A stretch of DNA of 16,649 bases from DASTHS01 sp035718085 (GTDB taxonomy: Bacteria > Actinomycetota > Acidimicrobiia > Acidimicrobiales > Palsa-688). The translations under genes were made by a program, and so were the position numbers. The notes beneath the pieces were generated by a model, which saw only the letters and a list, made by a program, of their open reading frames with translations, searched no databases and had not been told where the DNA came from. Positions 7,424-14,751 of the stretch are shown piece after piece. The DNA lies in the NCBI GenBank assembly GCA_035718085.1, contig DASTHS010000003.1, positions 1 to 16,649 on the forward strand. The letters run 5' to 3'. Each line of letters begins with the position of its first letter. Positions within the stretch are counted from its first letter, which is position 1.

Positions 7424-8448
7424 TCCTTCACCTTCTCGATCAGGGCGAGGGGGTGCTCGCCCATGGGTCGCACGGTCAGGCGGGTCACGCCGGCCGCCTT
7501 GTACGCGGCGATCCGGTCGCGGATGTAGCCCTCGTCGCCCACCAGGGCGGTGGCGGCGAGGAAGTCGGCCGGCACGGCCGCCTCGGCCTCCGCCTTCTTG
7601 CCGTCGAGGTAGAGGTCCTGGATGTGCTCGGCCTCGGCCTCGTAGCCGTAGCGACGGAAGACGTTGTTGTAGAAGTTCCTGTCGCGGGCGCCCATGCCGC
7701 CGACGTAGAGCGCCGTCTGGGGCCGGGCCAGGTCGCGCAGCTTCTCGGCGGTGTGCTCGTCGCAGATCGCCAGGGTGCCGCCGGCGACGATCTCGAGCGG
7801 CGCCAGGTCGGGGTTGCGGCGGGCGGCGCCTGCGGCCAGGTCGTCGCCGAACACGCCGGGCGACTTGTCAGGGTGGAAGAAGGCGGGCAGCCAGCCGTCG
7901 GCGATCTCGGCGGTCATCTGCACGTTCTTCGGGCCGAGCGACGCGATGTAGACCGGGATGTCGGCCCGCACGGGGTGGTTGATGAGCTTGAGCGGCTTGC
8001 CGAGGCCCGTGCCCTGCTCCGCGGGCAGCGGGAGGTGGTAGGCGTCGCCGTCGTAGGTCACCCGCTCGCGCCGCCAGACCATGCGGCAGATGTCGATCAG
8101 CTCACGGGTGCGGGTGAGCGGCTTGTCGAAGGGCACCCCGTGCCAGCCCTCGATGACCTGGGGGCCGCTGGTGCCGATGCCGAGCACGAACCGGCCACCC
8201 GACACGGCGTCGAGGCCGGCGGCGGTCATGGCCGTGAGCGTCGGGGTGCGCGAGTAGATGGGCAGGATGCCGCTGGCCAGCTCGGCGCGCTCGGTGTGGG
8301 CGGCGAGGTAGCCGAGGATGCTGACGGCGTCGAAGCTGTAGAGCTCCGCCACCCACAGCATGTCGATGCCGGCCGCTTCCAGGTCGCGTGCTTGGGCGGC
8401 GGCCTGCTTCGGGTCGCCGGTGTAGGCGACACCCATGGAGAGCTTCAT
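7411..8448 (-). CDS. LLM-class F420-dependent oxidoreductase
   Basis: A 345-residue member of the luciferase-like monooxygenase (bacterial TIM-barrel) superfamily. Typical landmarks are the N-terminal KLSMGVAYTGD strand, LASGILPIYSRTPT (residues 57-70) and SGGRFVLGIGTSGPQVIEGW (83-102), then the C-terminal FLAATALVGDEGYIRDRIAAY block near 298-318. This layout matches actinobacterial enzymes that use the deazaflavin F420 to move hydride to or from small substrates; FMN use cannot be excluded. The ATG at 8448 starts directly at the first conserved strand, though no strong Shine-Dalgarno sequence precedes it. Its last 13 nt overlap the NUDIX gene, and it follows the PPOX-fold gene by 39 nt, so these three are probably one transcript. 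The substrate is not evident. Confidence 0.92.
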   Translation of the reverse strand: MKLSMGVAYTGDPKQAAAQARDLEAAGIDMLWVAELYSFDAVSILGYLAAHTERAELASGILPIYSRTPTLTAMTAAGLDAVSGGRFVLGIGTSGPQVIEGWHGVPFDKPLTRTRELIDICRMVWRRERVTYDGDAYHLPLPAEQGTGLGKPLKLINHPVRADIPVYIASLGPKNVQMTAEIADGWLPAFFHPDKSPGVFGDDLAAGAARRNPDLAPLEIVAGGTLAICDEHTAEKLRDLARPQTALYVGGMGARDRNFYNNVFRRYGYEAEAEHIQDLYLDGKKAEAEAAVPADFLAATALVGDEGYIRDRIAAYKAAGVTRLTVRPMGEHPLALIEKVKEWAT

Positions 8449-8487
8449 GGCGTCGAGCTTGCCCGTTCGGCGGGGGGCCCGCTCGAT

Positions 8488-9162
8488 CTACCCGCCTGGC
8501 GCCCACCGGGGCTGGTGCAGCCACCCCGCAGACGGCGGCGGGGCGTCAGGGGTGAGGTCCGGCGCGGGCAGCGGTGCGCCGGCGACGGTGCGCAGTGGCA
8601 GCTCGCCCGCCCAGACGGGGAGGCCGCCGTCGGGCCCGTCACCGTCCATGGGCGGCCCGGTGCGCACCTTGGCCGAGGCCTCGGTGACGGGCAGGGCGAC
8701 CACGGCGGTCTGGCGCAGCTCGCTGGGGTCGGGCGGCCGGGCCTCCCCGCTGCGGCCCGGCAGCAGGTGGTCGACCACGGCGGCGAGGGCGGCGGTCTTC
8801 TCCTCGGGGTCGGTCACCGCCCGGGCCACGCCGAAGATCACCACGGAGCGGTAGTTGATCGAGTGGTTGAACGTGGAGCGGGCCAGCACGAAGGCGTCGG
8901 TCAAGGTGACCGCCACGGTGACCGGCACCCCCCGGGCGGCCGCAGCGAGCGCGTTGTTTGCCAGGGCGCCGTGGAGGACCAGCTCGTCGCCGAGGACGCC
9001 GTAGGCGGTCGGCACCATCCAGGTGGTGTCGCCGTCGTGCACGGCCACGTGGCAGATGGTGCCCTCGGCGAGGATGGCGTCGACGGTGGCCCGGTCGTAG
9101 TCGGCCCGGTCGCGGTGGCGCCTGACCTGGGTCCGGGGGGTGACGGGCAGCTCGGCGGCCAT
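8488..9162 (-). CDS. Pyridoxamine 5'-phosphate oxidase-fold flavoprotein, NimA-like
   Basis: A 224-residue protein of the split-barrel flavin-binding superfamily, closest by eye to the NimA / Pyridox_ox_2 group. The conserved parts are YDRATVDAILAEGTICHVAV (residues 22-41), WMVPTAYGVLGDELVLHGA (48-66) and a STFNHSINYRSVVIFG block (96-111). Group members bind FMN, F420 or heme, and some reduce nitroimidazoles; the reaction here is not known. After about residue 175 comes a Pro/Gly-rich tail of uncertain structure. The ATG at 9162 starts just before the conserved domain. The same frame stays open to 10542, but that extension is the antisense of the HNH gene and is not protein-like. It heads the leftward PPOX-LLM-NUDIX-argG run; the pairing with an F420-type enzyme suggests a shared reductive pathway. 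Confidence 0.87.
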   Translation of the reverse strand: MAAELPVTPRTQVRRHRDRADYDRATVDAILAEGTICHVAVHDGDTTWMVPTAYGVLGDELVLHGALANNALAAAARGVPVTVAVTLTDAFVLARSTFNHSINYRSVVIFGVARAVTDPEEKTAALAAVVDHLLPGRSGEARPPDPSELRQTAVVALPVTEASAKVRTGPPMDGDGPDGGLPVWAGELPLRTVAGAPLPAPDLTPDAPPPSAGWLHQPRWAPGG

Positions 9163-9217
9163 GGGCGACGATGGTGCCGACCGGCGCCCAGGTGAGCAAG
9201 TGCGTTCCCGACCCGCA

Positions 9218-9237
9218 CGGCTCCATCGTGGGAGCCG
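9218..9237. repeat. Perfect 7-bp inverted repeat in a divergent intergenic region
   Basis: CGGCTCC (9218-9224) and GGAGCCG (9231-9237) are separated by ATCGTG. It lies in the 129-nt region between the divergent PPOX gene (start 9162) and HNH gene (start 9292), 55 nt from each start. The position suits a shared operator, but a stem this short arises easily by chance at this GC content. Confidence 0.3.
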
Positions 9238-9278
9238 CCTCAAACGCCGGGGTGGGTGAGGTGGTCGCACCCCCGTCG

Positions 9279-9284
9279 TAGCAT
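9279..9284 (+). promoter_or_regulatory. Candidate -10 box for a leaderless HNH transcript
   Basis: TAGCAT matches the actinobacterial TANNNT -10 pattern and ends 7 nt before the GTG at 9292, the distance expected between a -10 box and the transcription start. That would put +1 on or next to the start codon and explains the absence of any Shine-Dalgarno sequence there. No convincing -35 hexamer is seen at 16-19 nt upstream. Confidence 0.5.
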
Positions 9285-9291
9285 CGAACAT

Positions 9292-10551
9292 GTGATCGAC
9301 GAGCTGCGGCAGGTGCGGGCAACCGTCACTGGGCTCGTTCGTGACGCCGACCCGTCGGTGCACACCGCCGACCAGGCCGCCGCCATCGTCAAAGAGGTCG
9401 GGAAGGCGGAGAAGGCGCTCGCCGCCCTGCGGGTGCTCTTCGCCGACCGGGCCACCGAGGGCGGCGCCTGGCGGCGTTCCGGCGCTGCCTCCGCAGAGGA
9501 CTGGCTGGCCGGCCAGTCGGGCACCACCAAGGCCGACGCGGCCGAGACGTTGAAGACCTCGAAGAACCTGGGCTCCGCACCGGGCACCGAAGAAGCGCTG
9601 CGCGCCGGTGAGCTCTCCGAGCAGCAGGCCGCCGCCATCGCCGCCGCTGCTGCGGCTGACCCGTCCTCGGAGCAGTCGATGCTCGAGGAGTCCAAGCGCT
9701 CCAACGTCGAAGAGCTGCGCCGCAAGAGCCGCCAGGTGCAGGCCGCCGCCAAGCCCGACGACGAGAAGGCCGCCCAGGCCCGCATCCACGACAGCCGCTA
9801 CCTGCGCACCTGGTCCAACGCCGAAGGCGCGTTCAACGGCTCGTTCCGGCTCACCGCCGCCGCCGGCGCCACGGTCAAGGCGGTGCTCGACGCCCTCGGC
9901 GAGGAGCTGTTCAAAGACGCCCGCGCCGCCGGCCGGCGTGAACGCTCCGAGGCGCTCGCCGCCGACGCCCTGGTCGCCATGGCCACCGCCGCGGCGGGGG
10001 CCCCGTCTGACGACGCAGCGCCGGATCGGCGGATCCGCCCGACGATGTTCGTGCGGGTCGATCTCGCCGCCCTCGCCCGGGGCCACACCGTCGCCGGTGA
10101 GCAGTGCAGCATCGACGGGCTCGGCCCGATGCCGGTGTGGATCGCCCGGTCGATGTGGGCCCAAGCCACCCTCGCTGCTCTGCTCGTCGACGGCAAGCGG
10201 ATCATCGACCTGCGCCTCGCCGGCCGGGCCATGCCCCGGGCGTTGCGCCTGGCGGTCATCGCCAGAGACCCCTGCTGTGTCGTGCCCGGCTGCGGGCGCA
10301 CCACCAACCTCGAGATCCACCACCTCGAAGCGGTCGCCGACGGCGGCGACACGTTCCTCGACAACCTGGCCCGCATCTGCCCCTGGCACCACGACGAGAT
10401 CACCTACCGGGGCGCCACCCTCACCGGGCCGCCCGGCCAGTGGGTGTATGTGCCGGCGCCGTACGGCAACCCCGGCGACCCCGAAGGCGGCCCCTTCGAC
10501 GACGGCTACCTCGACGTCCACCCCGGCCACCCACCCCCACAAGCCGCCTGA
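9292..10551 (+). CDS. DUF222 / HNH endonuclease domain protein
   Basis: A 419-residue protein of the actinobacterial DUF222-HNH type (the mycobacterial 13E12 repeat family belongs here). The long helical, Ala-rich N-terminal part (about 1-300) is the DUF222 region. The C-terminal HNH zinc/metal nuclease module has CC..PGCG (C328, C329, C334), then EIHHLEAVADGG with H343/H344, N358 in DNLARIC with C363, and WHHDE with H366/H367. The probable activity is metal-dependent DNA cleavage; targets are unknown. The frame extends to GTG 9256, but GTG 9292 is preferred because the promoter-like TAGCAT at 9279-9284 points to it. After residue about 390 a Gly/Pro/Asp-rich tail follows. Such genes are often multicopy and may spread by recombination, but no terminal repeats or transposase flank this one. 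Confidence 0.9.
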   Translation: MIDELRQVRATVTGLVRDADPSVHTADQAAAIVKEVGKAEKALAALRVLFADRATEGGAWRRSGAASAEDWLAGQSGTTKADAAETLKTSKNLGSAPGTEEALRAGELSEQQAAAIAAAAAADPSSEQSMLEESKRSNVEELRRKSRQVQAAAKPDDEKAAQARIHDSRYLRTWSNAEGAFNGSFRLTAAAGATVKAVLDALGEELFKDARAAGRRERSEALAADALVAMATAAAGAPSDDAAPDRRIRPTMFVRVDLAALARGHTVAGEQCSIDGLGPMPVWIARSMWAQATLAALLVDGKRIIDLRLAGRAMPRALRLAVIARDPCCVVPGCGRTTNLEIHHLEAVADGGDTFLDNLARICPWHHDEITYRGATLTGPPGQWVYVPAPYGNPGDPEGGPFDDGYLDVHPGHPPPQAA

Positions 10552-10567
10552 CCGTCCAAGGCCGGCC

Positions 10568-10592
10568 GGCCTGCGCCCCCAAGGTGCAGGCC
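10568..10592 (+). terminator. Terminator-like hairpin after the HNH gene
   Basis: GGCCTGCGCC (10568-10577) pairs with GGTGCAGGCC (10583-10592) around a CCCAA loop: a 10-bp stem with a single G-U pair, 16 nt after the HNH stop. There is no U-tract, as is frequent for hairpin terminators in high-GC actinobacteria. Confidence 0.6.
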
Positions 10593-10913
10593 GCCCCGGC
10601 GCGCCCGAGCACAGCTGGCCCGGTGCCGCATCCCCGCCAGGCGCTCAGTCCGGGCGCCGGCGACCCCCCGGCGGCTGGCATCCGGACGAGGCGGCCGGGG
10701 CGCCCTGGCCCAGCATGACCGCGACGCCCTCGGAGTGGGGAGAAGCGCACGCTCCGCACCGCCGCCCGCTTCGCCCAGCACCGGGACGTCGTCGGGGCGC
10801 GGCGCACGGCTTCGTGCACCTACGGCCGCCGCTCGATCCCCGGGCGCTCGAGCCGCTGGCCACAGCCTGGGAGCAGTGGAGCTCCGTCGCCGCACAAGCG
10901 GCTGGGACGGCAC

Positions 10914-10919
10914 TACGGT
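10914..10919 (+). promoter_or_regulatory. Weak candidate -10 box for katG
   Basis: TACGGT fits the TANNNT pattern about 90 nt before the katG GTG at 11007. The -35 position holds no recognisable hexamer. It is the best -10-like match I found in this stretch, but it is a single degenerate motif. Confidence 0.25.
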
Positions 10920-10920
10920 C

Positions 10921-10952
10921 GGCGGTGGGGGAGGAGCACACCTCCAGCCGCC
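10921..10952 (+). promoter_or_regulatory. Imperfect two-step inverted repeat in the katG leader
   Basis: GGCGG (10921-10925) pairs with CCGCC (10948-10952), and inside it GGAGG (10930-10934) pairs with CCTCC (10941-10945) around AGCACA. It lies about 55 nt before the katG start. It could be an operator for a peroxide-sensing repressor or a leader hairpin; which of these, if either, cannot be told from sequence. Confidence 0.35.
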
Positions 10953-10992
10953 GGCAGTGGCGGAGCGTCCATGCACCCACGCAGCAGCAGAG

Positions 10993-10997
10993 AGGAG
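10993..10997 (+). promoter_or_regulatory. Shine-Dalgarno of katG, favouring the GTG start
   Basis: AGGAG within AGAGGAG lies 9 nt before GTG 11007. The in-frame ATG at 10971 lies upstream of this site and has no comparable sequence before it, so the site decides the start. Confidence 0.7.
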
Positions 10998-11006
10998 CCG
11001 ACCACG

Positions 11007-13211
11007 GTGTCAGACCACGGCAGCGAGAGCGAGAACCCAGCGATCGACCCACCGTCGCCCTCCGGCCACCGGCCGAGGACGATCCAAGACTGGTGGCCCG
11101 AGCAGCTCGACCTGCGGGTGCTCACGGCCCACCAGCGGGGCGGCACCGTCGACCCGTGGGGCGACACGTTCGTCTATCCCGAGGCGGTGGAGTCGCTCGA
11201 CTTCGAGGCGGTCAAGCGCGACGTCGTCGCCACCCTCAAGTCGAGCCAGGAGTGGTGGCCGGCCGACTGGGGCCACTACGGCCCGATGATGATCCGCCTG
11301 TCGTGGCACGCGGCGGGCACCTACCGCATCGCCGACGGGCGCGGCGGCGCTGGGTCGGGCGCCCAGCGCTTCGCCCCCCTCAACAGCTGGCCCGACAACG
11401 CCAACCTCGACAAGGCCCGGCGTCTGCTGTGGCCGGTCAAGGCGAAGTACGGCGCCAAGCTGAGCTGGGCCGACCTGCTCGTGCTGGCCGGCACCGCCGC
11501 CATCGAAGACATGGGCCTGCCGACGTTCGGCTTCGCCTTCGGCCGCCCCGACATCTTCGAGCCCGAAGAGGTCTTCTGGGGCCCGGAGGACACCTGGCTT
11601 GGCGACGAGCGCTACAGCGGCGAGCGCGAGCTGCAGGGCCCGTTCGGGGCGGTGCAGATGGGGCTCATCTACGTCAACCCGGAGGGCCCCAACGGCAACC
11701 CCGACCCGGTCGCCTCGGCCCGTGACATCCGGGAGACCTTCGCCCGCATGGCCATGAACGACGAGGAGACCGCTGCGCTGATCGTCGGCGGCCACACCTT
11801 CGGCAAGTGCCACGGAGCCAACGACCCGAGCCTGGTCGGCCCGGAGCCCGAAGGGTGCCCCGTCGAGCACCAGGGCCTCGGCTGGAAGAACAGCCACGGC
11901 ACCGGTGTCGGCAAGGACGCGGTGACCAGCGGCCTCGAAGGGGCGTGGACCCAGACGCCGACCCGGTGGGACAACCGCTACCTCGAGAACCTCTTCACGT
12001 ACGAGTGGGAGCTGACCACCAGCCCCGCCGGCGCCAAGCAGTGGACGCCGAAGGACCAGCCCGAGGCCGAGTTCGTCGACGACGCCCACGAGGCAGGGGT
12101 GAAGCACAAGACCTTCATGCTGACCTCCGACCTGGCCATGCGCTTCGACCCGGTCTACGAGCGCATCTGCCGCCGGTGGCTCGAGCACCCCGAAGAGCTG
12201 TCCGACGCCTTCGCCAAGGCGTGGTTCAAGCTCACCCACCGCGACATGGGCCCCAAGGCCCGCTACAAGGGGCCGTGGGTGCCGGCGGAAGACCTCGTCT
12301 GGCAGGACCCCGTGCCCGCGGTCGACCACGAGCTGGTGGGCGACGCCGAGGTCGCCGAGCTGAAGGCCAAGCTGCTCGACTGCGGCGTCGAGCCCGCCCG
12401 CCTCATCGCAGTGGCGTGGGGCGCAGCCGCCAGCCACCGGGGCACCGACAAGCGCGGGGGCGCCAACGGCGCCCGCATCCGCCTCGAGCCCCAGCGCAGC
12501 TGGGAGTCGAACGAGCCGGCCGAGCTGGCCCGTGCGCTCGAGGCCCTCGAGCGGGTGCAGCAGGAGTTCAACGGTGGCCGCAGCGACGGCAAGAAGGTGT
12601 CGCTCGCCGACCTGATCGTGCTCGGCGGCTGCGCGGCGGTCGAGAAGGCGGCGCGTGACGCCGGGGTCGAGGTGACCGTGCCGTTCGTGCCCGGGCGCAC
12701 CGACGCCAGCGCCGAGCAGACCGATGCCGAGAGCTTCTCCGTGCTCGAGCCGCCGGCTGACGGCTTCCGCAACTTCCTCAAGCCAGGGGAGAAGCGCGAG
12801 CCCGAGCAGCTGCTGCTCGACCGGGCCAACCTGCTCACCCTCACCGCACCCGAGATGACGGTGCTCGTCGGGGGCCTGCGGGTGCTCGGGGCCAACACGG
12901 GCGGCGCCCGTGAGGGCGTCTTCACCGACCGGGTCGGCGTGCTGAGCAACGACTTCTTCACCCACCTGCTCGACATGGGCACCGAGTGGAAGGTGTCGGA
13001 GACCTCCGAGCACGTCTACGAGGGCCGCGACCGCGCCTCCGGGGCGGTCAAGTACACCGCCACGGCGGTCGACCTGGTCTTCGGGTCGCACTCGCAGCTC
13101 CGAGCGATCGGCGAGCTGTACGCCGAGGCCGGCGGCCAGGAGAAGTTCGTGCACGACTTCGTGGCCGCTTGGCACAAGGTGATGATGCTGGACCGCTTCG
13201 ACGTGAAGTAG
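11007..13211 (+). CDS. katG: Bifunctional catalase-peroxidase
   Basis: KatG degrades hydrogen peroxide as catalase and peroxidase with heme b, in the cytosol. From GTG 11007 it is 734 residues, the normal two-domain length. The distal triad is R97, W100 and H101 in RLSWHAAGTYR. Y222 (LIYVNPEGP) and M248 (FARMAMNDEE) complete the Met-Tyr-Trp adduct needed for catalase activity, and H263 in GGHTFGKCHG is the proximal ligand. All lie 7 residues earlier than in M. tuberculosis KatG. The following position is Cys (GKCHG) where the M. tuberculosis and E. coli enzymes have Thr. The C-terminal domain (FRGTDKRGGANG-like block onward to DRFDVK) is intact. The frame extends to ATG 10971, but the ribosome-binding site supports 11007. 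No furA regulator is adjacent. A strong hairpin region follows the stop. Confidence 0.97.
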   Translation: MSDHGSESENPAIDPPSPSGHRPRTIQDWWPEQLDLRVLTAHQRGGTVDPWGDTFVYPEAVESLDFEAVKRDVVATLKSSQEWWPADWGHYGPMMIRLSWHAAGTYRIADGRGGAGSGAQRFAPLNSWPDNANLDKARRLLWPVKAKYGAKLSWADLLVLAGTAAIEDMGLPTFGFAFGRPDIFEPEEVFWGPEDTWLGDERYSGERELQGPFGAVQMGLIYVNPEGPNGNPDPVASARDIRETFARMAMNDEETAALIVGGHTFGKCHGANDPSLVGPEPEGCPVEHQGLGWKNSHGTGVGKDAVTSGLEGAWTQTPTRWDNRYLENLFTYEWELTTSPAGAKQWTPKDQPEAEFVDDAHEAGVKHKTFMLTSDLAMRFDPVYERICRRWLEHPEELSDAFAKAWFKLTHRDMGPKARYKGPWVPAEDLVWQDPVPAVDHELVGDAEVAELKAKLLDCGVEPARLIAVAWGAAASHRGTDKRGGANGARIRLEPQRSWESNEPAELARALEALERVQQEFNGGRSDGKKVSLADLIVLGGCAAVEKAARDAGVEVTVPFVPGRTDASAEQTDAESFSVLEPPADGFRNFLKPGEKREPEQLLLDRANLLTLTAPEMTVLVGGLRVLGANTGGAREGVFTDRVGVLSNDFFTHLLDMGTEWKVSETSEHVYEGRDRASGAVKYTATAVDLVFGSHSQLRAIGELYAEAGGQEKFVHDFVAAWHKVMMLDRFDVK

Positions 13212-13220
13212 ACGCCGGGC

Positions 13221-13238
13221 TGGCTGGCATCCCAGCCA
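13221..13238. terminator. Hairpin 1 after katG
   Basis: TGGCTGG (13221-13227) pairs perfectly with CCAGCCA (13232-13238) around a CATC loop, starting 9 nt after the katG stop. It is the first of two stem-loops in the gap between converging katG and the decarboxylase gene. Confidence 0.55.
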
Positions 13239-13244
13239 CTTCCC

Positions 13245-13279
13245 GCGGGGCCCCTGCCGGCGACGGTGCGGGGCCCCGC
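13245..13279. terminator. Hairpin 2, strong two-way terminator candidate
   Basis: GCGGGGCCCC (13245-13254) pairs perfectly with GGGGCCCCGC (13270-13279). Within the 15-nt loop a smaller GCCG/CGGT stem closes a GCGA tetraloop on the plus strand. It lies 33 nt after the katG stop and 27 nt after the decarboxylase stop, so it can serve both transcripts. No U-tract is present on either strand. Confidence 0.65.
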
Positions 13280-13306
13280 AGCGCGTCTGGGCGGGCGACG
13301 GCGGGG

Positions 13307-14713
13307 CTAGTGGTGGAACGGCTCGGGCTGGCCGCTGGCCGCCCGGGCACCGTGGCCGAGGTCGGCGAGCACGTGGCGGAGATCCGAGAGCAGGGTGTCG
13401 GCGAGGTCACGGCTGAAGCCGTTGCGCACCACGATCCGCATGACGGCGACGTCGGTGAGGTCGGCGGGCAGGGTGTAGGCGGGCACCTGCCAGCCGTAGC
13501 GGCGCAGCCCGTCGCTGACGTCGAACACCGTCCACGCGCCGTCGCCGCCGTCGGCCTTGCGGAAGGCGAACACCGGCAGCTCCGACCCGTCCGAGAGCAG
13601 CTCGAAAGGTCCCAGGCGGCCGACCTCCCGGGCGAGGTGGCGGGCCACGTCGCGGCAGGTCTGCTGCACCCGCCGGTAGCCCTCGTGGCCGAGGCGCACG
13701 AACTGGAAGTACTGCGCCACCACCTGGGCGCCGGGGCGGGAGAAGTTGAGCGCGAAGGTGGGCATCGACCCGCCCAGGTAGTTGACGTGGAACACCAGCT
13801 CCTCGGGGAGGGCGGCGTGGTCACGCCAGAGCACCCACCCGACCCCCGGGTACACGAGGCCGTACTTGTGGCCGCTGGCGTTGATCGACGCCACCCGGGG
13901 CAGCCGGAAGTCCCAGGTGAGGTCGGCGTCGAGGAACGGGGCGATGAACCCGCCGGAGGCGGCGTCGACGTGCACGGCCACGTCGGGGCCGCCGCCGGCG
14001 GCGAGGCGGTCGAGGGCGGCGCAGATGTCGGCCACCGGCTCGTAGCTGCCGTCCTGGGTCGAGCCGAGGACGGCCACCACACCGATCGTGTCGTCGTCGC
14101 ACGCGGCGGCGGCCTCGTCGGCGCCGAGGTGCAGGCGGCCGGGCACCATCGGCACGTAGCGGGGCTCGACGTCCCAGTACCGGCAGAACTTCTCCCAGCA
14201 CACCTGGACGTTGGTGCCCATCACCAGGTTGGGTCGCCCCGTCGGCCGGCCCGCTGCCTCCCGCCGACCCCGCCACTGCCACTTCAGGGCCATCCCGGCG
14301 AGCATCGCCGCCTCCGACGACCCCGTGGTCGAGCACCCGACGGCCGCCTCGGTGGGGGCGTGCCAGAGGTGGGCGAGCATGTGCACGCAGCGCTCCTCGA
14401 GCGCCGCGGTCTGCGGGTACTCGTCCTTGTCGACCATGTTCTTGTCGGCGGTGTCGGCCATGAGCGCCGCGGCGGTCGGCTCCATCCACGTGGTCACGAA
14501 GGTGGCCAGGTTGAGCTGTGCGCTCCCGTCGAGCAGGAGCTCGTCGCGCACCAGCCGGTCGGCCGAGGCGGCATCGAGCTCGTCGTCGGGCAGGCGGAAC
14601 TTCGGGATCGAGGTGCGGCCCGCCCGGCCGGCGTAGGTCGGGTGGATGCTCAGCTCGTCGGCGCCGCCCGCCTCGGCTGGGCGGGACGGGTGGGCGGGCC
14701 GGTGCAGGGGCAT
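13307..14713 (-). CDS. gad: Glutamate decarboxylase (PLP-dependent)
   Basis: It converts glutamate to GABA and CO2, consuming a proton, in the cytosol. The 468-residue protein aligns closely with E. coli GadA/GadB throughout. The PLP lysine is K283 in INASGHKYG, the ring-nitrogen aspartate D250 is in HVDAASGGF (248-256), and phosphate-binding residues are in TTGSSEAAM (129-137). FHVNYLGG and NFSRPGAQV follow the lysine as in E. coli. The protein ends in FHH, with a penultimate His like E. coli GadB H465, which closes the active site at neutral pH. The N-terminal 33 residues diverge. No GadC glutamate/GABA antiporter is in the window. It follows the P450 stop by 38 nt on the same strand, so cotranscription is likely, and it ends at the shared terminator facing katG. 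Confidence 0.95.
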   Translation of the reverse strand: MPLHRPAHPSRPAEAGGADELSIHPTYAGRAGRTSIPKFRLPDDELDAASADRLVRDELLLDGSAQLNLATFVTTWMEPTAAALMADTADKNMVDKDEYPQTAALEERCVHMLAHLWHAPTEAAVGCSTTGSSEAAMLAGMALKWQWRGRREAAGRPTGRPNLVMGTNVQVCWEKFCRYWDVEPRYVPMVPGRLHLGADEAAAACDDDTIGVVAVLGSTQDGSYEPVADICAALDRLAAGGGPDVAVHVDAASGGFIAPFLDADLTWDFRLPRVASINASGHKYGLVYPGVGWVLWRDHAALPEELVFHVNYLGGSMPTFALNFSRPGAQVVAQYFQFVRLGHEGYRRVQQTCRDVARHLAREVGRLGPFELLSDGSELPVFAFRKADGGDGAWTVFDVSDGLRRYGWQVPAYTLPADLTDVAVMRIVVRNGFSRDLADTLLSDLRHVLADLGHGARAASGQPEPFHH

Positions 14714-14751
14714 GCCCGCCCCCTACCCGGCCCGCCGGGTCGGGCGGTGGG

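Larger units (their letters stand above)
10552..11006. other. 455-nt gene-free stretch between HNH gene and katG
   Basis: No frame here has a recognisable protein. The open frames on both strands are Arg/Pro/Ser-rich, as expected of GC-rich noncoding DNA, and the HNH-strand frames lack a ribosome-binding site. The stretch holds a terminator-like hairpin right after the HNH stop (10568-10592), a weak -10-like TACGGT (10914-10919), an imperfect inverted repeat (10921-10952) and the katG ribosome-binding site. There is no furA or oxyR gene in it. The centre, about 10600-10900, shows nothing I can name; a decayed gene fragment cannot be excluded. Confidence 0.6.

Noticed and set aside
8488..10542. 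A 684-residue leftward open frame that would fuse a long N-terminal part to the PPOX-fold protein
   Set aside because: Only the part after 9162 resembles a known domain. The rest is exactly antisense to the HNH gene and is Gly/Arg/Ala/Val-rich without family features.
10735..11289. Possible small gene between HNH and katG
   Set aside because: It is Arg/Ser/Thr-rich, runs into the katG coding region in another frame, and has no ribosome-binding site or recognisable motif.
11010..13175. A 721-residue leftward open frame opposite katG
   Set aside because: It mirrors katG codons in a GC-rich shadow frame; the sequence is His/Gly/Leu/Val-rich with no domain, and katG on the other strand is unmistakable.
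13245..13279. The repeated GGGGCCCC as an attachment site or recombination site
   Set aside because: It sits between converging stops, forms a stem and has no integrase or second copy elsewhere that I can see; a terminator is the simpler reading.
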